Shown: positions 23,843-27,346 of the stretch, piece by piece | Numbering within the stretch: position 1 is the first letter of the stretch | Layout of the letters: every line of letters begins with the position of its first letter | DNA from: G020353115 sp964389685 | GTDB lineage: Bacteria; Bacteroidota; Bacteroidia; Bacteroidales; VadinHA17 | Length of the DNA: 27,346 bases | Direction: 5' to 3' | NCBI GenBank assembly: GCA_964389685.1 | Contig: CAYMFM010000052.1 | Span: 1-27,346 of the forward strand | Position numbers and translations under genes: made by a program | The notes under the pieces: model-generated | The model's input: the letters and a program-made list of their open reading frames with translations, nothing else | Told to the model about the DNA's origin: nothing | Database searches by the model: none

Positions 23843-25684
23843 ATGAAAAGAACAATCTTCCTAGCCCTTCTGGGATCCTTTTCGATCATTCAATCTCTTA
23901 CCGCACAGGATCTGCTCATCAATGCGTATAACCGTCCCCATCAGAGCCTGAACGGTGAATGGTGCTACATTGTCGATCCGTATGAAAACGGATATTATAA
24001 CTACCGGTATGAACCCTTTGACAGGATGGAGAATCCACCCAAATCGGCTTACTTTATGGATGCCAAACCATCCGGAAAATCGGATCTTTTAGAGTATAAT
24101 TTCGATGCATCCGACCGGATCATCGTACCGGGTGACTGGAATACACAGAAGAAAGAATTCTTTTTTTATGAGGGAACCATCTGGTATAAGAAGTCATTCG
24201 ATTACAACAGGGAAAATATGGAGAACAGGGTCTTCCTCTATTTCGGTGCTGTGAACTACCGGGCAGATGTCTATCTGAACGGTGAAAAACTGGGAATCCA
24301 TGTTGGCGGATTCACACCCTTTAATTTTGAGGTCACTCAACTTCTAAAAGAAAAAGAAAATGTGCTTGTTCTAAAGGTGGATAACAAGCGGGTTAAAGAA
24401 GGTGTTCCTACGCTGAATACAGATTGGTGGAATTACGGGGGAATAACCCGGGATGTCAGGCTGTTTGAAACACCAAACTGTTTCATTCAGGATTATCTGC
24501 TGCAACTGGATCCGGGGAATGAGAATCATATCCATGGATTTATCAGACTGAATGGTCCGGGCAGTCAAAATAAAACGGTTCTCCTTTCAATAGAAGAGCT
24601 CAATGTGAACGAAAAACTGAATACCGATCAAAATGGGATTGCTAACCTGGCAATCGATGTGCAAAAGATCAGGCACTGGTCACCTGAGAATCCCCGGCTC
24701 TACGAGGTAACTATTTCCACAGAGGAAGAGACCGTAATGGATCAGATTGGCTACCGGATCATAAAAACGGAAGGCGATAACATCCTGCTCAATGGAGAGA
24801 ATATCTTTCTGAAAGGAGTATGCATCCACGAAGAGAAACCCTTCGGAGGAGGCAGGGCGAACACCCTGGAAGATGCACGGCAATTGTTGACATGGGTAAA
24901 GGAACTTGGATGCAACTATGTACGCCTGGCACACTATCCCCATAACGAGCATATGGTGCGAATGGCCGACGAGGTGGGAATACTGGTTTGGGAAGAAATA
25001 CCTGTATACTGGACTATTGCATGGAAAAATGAATTTACCTACCAGAATGCTGAAAACCAGTTAACGGAGGTGATAAACCGCGATAAAAACCGTGCTTCTG
25101 TGATCATCTGGTCTATGGCGAACGAAACACCTACCAGTGAGGCAAGAAACCGTTTCCTTGGCAAACTGGCTGAAAAGGCACGGGAATTGGATCCGACAAG
25201 ACTCATCAGTGCAGCACTGGAGCAGAGCCGGGATCCGGGAAATCCGGATATCCGGACCATTGATGATCCCTTTTCAGAAGTCGTCGATGTTCTGAGCTTT
25301 AACCAGTATATTGGCTGGTATGATGGTTTGCCGGATAAATGCAGGGAGATTACCTGGAAAATCGACCAGAATAAACCGGTGTTGATCTCTGAGTTTGGAG
25401 CAGGTGCCAAGTTTGGTTACCATGGAGACAACCTCACCCGGTGGACAGAGGAATACCAGGAATATGTTTACATCGAAAACCTGAAGATGATCAGTAAAAT
25501 CCCTCAGCTACGGGGTTTCTCATCCTGGATCCTGGTTGATTTCAGGTCGCCGAGAAGACCACTGCCGGGAATCCAGGACTACTGGAACCGGAAGGGATTG
25601 ATATCCGATACGGGTGAGAAGAAAAAAGCCTTTTTTATCCTGAAAGAGTTTCATCCCCCCTTGATTCCGGACAGGAAAAGATAA
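23843..25684 (+). CDS. Secreted GH2 beta-glucuronidase
   Basis: 613 residues from ATG 23843; the frame is open further upstream (from 23723) but that part overlaps the DUF4932 gene, while MKRTIFLALLGSFSIIQSLTAQ is a clean signal peptide. GH2 layout: jelly-roll sugar-binding domain (25-215), Ig-like domain (215-305) and TIM barrel (310-610). Marks: LKGVCIHEEKPFGG, YVRLAHYPHNEHM, IIWSMANET with acid/base E428, PVLISEFGAGA with nucleophile E517. Near the end WNRKGLISDTGEKKKAFF carries the NxKG motif (N582, K584) that binds the uronate carboxylate in beta-glucuronidases, as in E. coli UidA. It should release terminal beta-glucuronic acid, or possibly galacturonic acid, from glycans outside the cytoplasm. 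It is the second gene of the rightward operon. Confidence 0.9.
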   Translation: MKRTIFLALLGSFSIIQSLTAQDLLINAYNRPHQSLNGEWCYIVDPYENGYYNYRYEPFDRMENPPKSAYFMDAKPSGKSDLLEYNFDASDRIIVPGDWNTQKKEFFFYEGTIWYKKSFDYNRENMENRVFLYFGAVNYRADVYLNGEKLGIHVGGFTPFNFEVTQLLKEKENVLVLKVDNKRVKEGVPTLNTDWWNYGGITRDVRLFETPNCFIQDYLLQLDPGNENHIHGFIRLNGPGSQNKTVLLSIEELNVNEKLNTDQNGIANLAIDVQKIRHWSPENPRLYEVTISTEEETVMDQIGYRIIKTEGDNILLNGENIFLKGVCIHEEKPFGGGRANTLEDARQLLTWVKELGCNYVRLAHYPHNEHMVRMADEVGILVWEEIPVYWTIAWKNEFTYQNAENQLTEVINRDKNRASVIIWSMANETPTSEARNRFLGKLAEKARELDPTRLISAALEQSRDPGNPDIRTIDDPFSEVVDVLSFNQYIGWYDGLPDKCREITWKIDQNKPVLISEFGAGAKFGYHGDNLTRWTEEYQEYVYIENLKMISKIPQLRGFSSWILVDFRSPRRPLPGIQDYWNRKGLISDTGEKKKAFFILKEFHPPLIPDRKR

Positions 25685-26019
25685 ATGCTCCGCAATATCA
25701 CAACACCTGCTTAAAGGAATTTTTAAGTTGGGACATTTATTTACCCTTAAAAAGGGGCGGAGATAATTGCAGTTGCAAGCCGACCGCATGAAAAAAGCTC
25801 CTGGAAACCTGACATGGATCACTTTGTTTAACTCACTTCTTCCAGGAACATTAAGGAAATACGTTTAGATACTTTAGTTTTAGTCTAACGGTTTGAACAT
25901 GGGGCGTTGGGCATTTCGAAGCACTTCATTTTCAATATACTACTAACTTTCTTTTAATGTATGTCCTTCAGCTTAACCACTTATAGACCAATGACTTATA
26001 CACATTGTTAGGCGATCGT
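25685..26019. other. Gap with recombination-site-like sequence
   Basis: About 335 bp between convergent genes. It contains a TCCTGGAA/TTCCAGGA inverted pair (25799-25806 and 25840-25847) and the integron-attC-like stretch described separately. No coding signal was seen; the frames crossing it are antisense to the glucuronidase end. Confidence 0.5.
25883..26013 (-). repeat. Integron attC-like site
   Basis: In the direction of the leftward gene the stretch begins GCCTAAC (26013-26007, RYYYAAC) just after the gene's stop and ends GTTAGAC (25889-25883, GTTRRRY), 131 bp in all, within the usual attC size range. The outer boxes pair with one mismatch. The inner L boxes pair poorly, so this is a weak or degenerate site. 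Confidence 0.3.
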
Positions 26020-27219
26020 TCATTGTCTAATTCCATTTAAATACTTAATTGTTTTTTCTAATTTTCCATCTTTCGACCAATATTTCCATTCTCCATCCTT
26101 CAATCGATGCCTAAAATGTCCCACTGTCTTTACATTACCATTTTCATGATACTCATAATATGTACCATCAATAAGTTCAGGATTTAAGCTCGAGTAATAC
26201 GCTACTCCCTGTAAAGTATCATTCATGAAATAATCTCTCATAACGTAATGATCAGAAACTGAATCTTTCACTATTGTCCTGTAATATTTCGCTTTACGTT
26301 TCTTTACGGTGAGTTGCCAATCTTTGTCTAACAATAATTTATCAGAATTTATTGTCAGATATTTTTCATCATGGATCTCTATCGTCTTCCTGTTTTCATT
26401 TGTCGAGTTAACCAAATCCGATAAGAAATAAGAGTGCCTTCTTTTTTTTAATTCTTCCTGCAAATTGATTTTAGTAATCTGAGAAAAATTCCCATTAACA
26501 CTTAGATGAATGTCTCCCGTATTCAAATTAAAAACAGTGGAATAGATGGTTTTTGCAAAAAAGTTATTCTGGCGAGTTGCTTTAAGAATGGAAAAACAGT
26601 TATCCACCGTTAACTCCCGGTTTTGTAGTTGTTTTTCTGCTTTATTAAATCTTCCACTTCCTATGTTATACCAGTGAAAGCTTTCCATGTCTTCGTTGCT
26701 TAAAATTCTGAAGTTTGTACAAACCTGATAGCGCTTTTCCTTCTTTGTAACGACTAATCCATTTTTGCTATAGGTAATTATTGCACTTTCACCAGTTTTG
26801 TCAACTACCATAAGTTGCGACAGTCGAAATCCATCCCAATAGAATGTTTCTAACAGTTTAATCACTTCATCAACCGTTGCACACTCTTCCAATATTTTGT
26901 AGAGTACATTCCCATCTATATTGGGCTTATTATTGGTATTGTCAATTGTAACATAAGGATATGCCCTTAACCCATCCCAGAATAATCCTTTTTCATTAAT
27001 ACCCGCCTGAACAGAACCATCGTATCCAAACAAAGCATGTCCATATTTTCCATCTTTAGACGGAATTAAAAAAATCTGAGAATTGCTCCTTTTATAATCT
27101 TCGTTACTACCGACAAGAGTAAAATTATCATTCGTACCCATAAAAACGGTACAACCATACAGCTTGTCATTTACAAACCATAAGAGTAGTAGGCACAATA
27201 GTAATATGGATTTTTTCAT
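26020..27219 (-). CDS. Secreted Ntn-hydrolase (choloylglycine hydrolase/C45-like) with YwqK repeats
   Basis: 399 residues. Signal peptide MKKSILLLCLLLLWFVNDKLYG is followed directly by C23 (CTVFMGTNDNFTLVGSNEDY). Signal cleavage there would expose the N-terminal cysteine nucleophile, the arrangement of Ntn amidases such as bile-salt hydrolases and C45 acyltransferases. GSVQAGINEKGLFWDGLRA fits the family core (about 70-88). After a linker the C-terminus (about 349-399) has two MORN/YwqK-type repeats, DGTYYEYHENGNVKTVGHF and DGEWKYWSKDGKLEKTIKY. This should hydrolyse an amide bond outside the cytoplasm; the substrate is unknown, and bile salts are only one option. The gene is clearly more AT-rich than its neighbours and is flanked by GTTAGGC/GCCTAAC boxes, suggesting horizontal acquisition. 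Confidence 0.82.
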   Translation of the reverse strand: MKKSILLLCLLLLWFVNDKLYGCTVFMGTNDNFTLVGSNEDYKRSNSQIFLIPSKDGKYGHALFGYDGSVQAGINEKGLFWDGLRAYPYVTIDNTNNKPNIDGNVLYKILEECATVDEVIKLLETFYWDGFRLSQLMVVDKTGESAIITYSKNGLVVTKKEKRYQVCTNFRILSNEDMESFHWYNIGSGRFNKAEKQLQNRELTVDNCFSILKATRQNNFFAKTIYSTVFNLNTGDIHLSVNGNFSQITKINLQEELKKRRHSYFLSDLVNSTNENRKTIEIHDEKYLTINSDKLLLDKDWQLTVKKRKAKYYRTIVKDSVSDHYVMRDYFMNDTLQGVAYYSSLNPELIDGTYYEYHENGNVKTVGHFRHRLKDGEWKYWSKDGKLEKTIKYLNGIRQ

Positions 27220-27265
27220 TTCTTATCTGCAATGTCCTTTTTGAATGTTCAATAAGGCAGATGCC

Positions 27266-27272
27266 GCCTAAC
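27266..27272. repeat. GCCTAAC box upstream of the Ntn-hydrolase gene
   Basis: On the minus strand this reads GTTAGGC, 47 nt before the ATG, matching the 3' core box (GTTRRRY) that would begin an integron cassette. With the box after the stop it brackets the gene in cassette fashion. The preceding attC would run beyond the window end. Confidence 0.3.
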
Positions 27273-27346
27273 GGGAGTCTGTGTAAAAACACGTTTTTGC
27301 TAAATAAATGTAAGGATAAAAGTCATTTAAATGAATGCTAAGCACA

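Noticed and set aside
25520..25822. 100-codon minus-strand frame at the glucuronidase 3' end
   Set aside because: Mostly antisense to a conserved coding region, no recognisable domain, composition like a shadow frame.
1..27346. CRISPR array, prophage, toxin-antitoxin or defence island
   Set aside because: No regularly spaced repeats, cas, phage structural, nuclease or toxin genes were seen on either strand; YwqK repeats alone do not make a toxin-antitoxin system.

Overview
The window looks like a chromosomal piece of a Bacteroidota, probably a heterotroph of the Bacteroidales/Marinilabiliales type. This is inferred from four things: many Sec or lipoprotein signal peptides followed directly by secreted hydrolases, the near absence of Shine-Dalgarno sequences, a clear TAnnTTTG-type promoter box, and CAACCC/GGGTTG hairpins. 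No rRNA, tRNA, CRISPR array, transposase or integrase was seen, so the taxonomy is an inference.

Left part (1-5300): a secreted C69 dipeptidase, a small VOC-fold protein, an AT-rich graveyard of broken genes (a PIG-L deacetylase without its N-terminal catalytic motif, the first ~100 residues of an alpha/beta hydrolase, and a signal-peptide stub), then an intact M28 zinc aminopeptidase lipoprotein with a PA-like insert.

Second block (5340-9200): a forward run of four genes. First is a half-length PurL-like AIR-synthase-fold protein with an unusual cysteine-rich loop and a strong Shine-Dalgarno sequence. A Cys-rich DUF3795 protein follows closely, then a clan GH-A glycoside hydrolase overlapping it by 4 nt, and a lipoprotein with VCBS/FG-GAP calcium-binding repeats. 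After it lies a repeat-dense gap (9200-9740) with a 104-bp MITE-like element and two REP-like hairpins.

Third block (9730-17090): small or broken genes. These are a signal-peptide stub, a lipoprotein that may be an eroded metallopeptidase, a class I photolyase lacking ~70 residues of its FAD domain, a membrane-protein tail, a 60-aa membrane protein, a methyltransferase and a DUF1284 remnant. A large secreted GH2 beta-galactosidase comes next. Then follow a CarH/LitR-like MerR-B12 photoreceptor regulator and an ECF sigma factor. Between these two lie two GTTTAA-type palindromes of identical 28-bp geometry, one overlapping the predicted sigma promoter: a compact light-response switch.

Fourth block (17340-25690): a divergent carbohydrate cluster. 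Leftward are a GH-D-type hydrolase with a discoidin-like module, a Tat-exported GH51-type arabinofuranosidase and an acetyl-xylan-esterase-like lipoprotein. Rightward are a DUF4932 HExxH lipoprotein and a GH2 beta-glucuronidase with the NxKG uronate motif. Together with the beta-galactosidase they suggest breakdown of an arabinose-, galactose- and glucuronate-bearing glycan such as arabinogalactan or pectin side chains. No SusC/SusD pair is in the window. The right end holds an AT-rich Ntn-hydrolase/YwqK-repeat gene bounded by integron-cassette-like GTTAGGC/GCCTAAC boxes.
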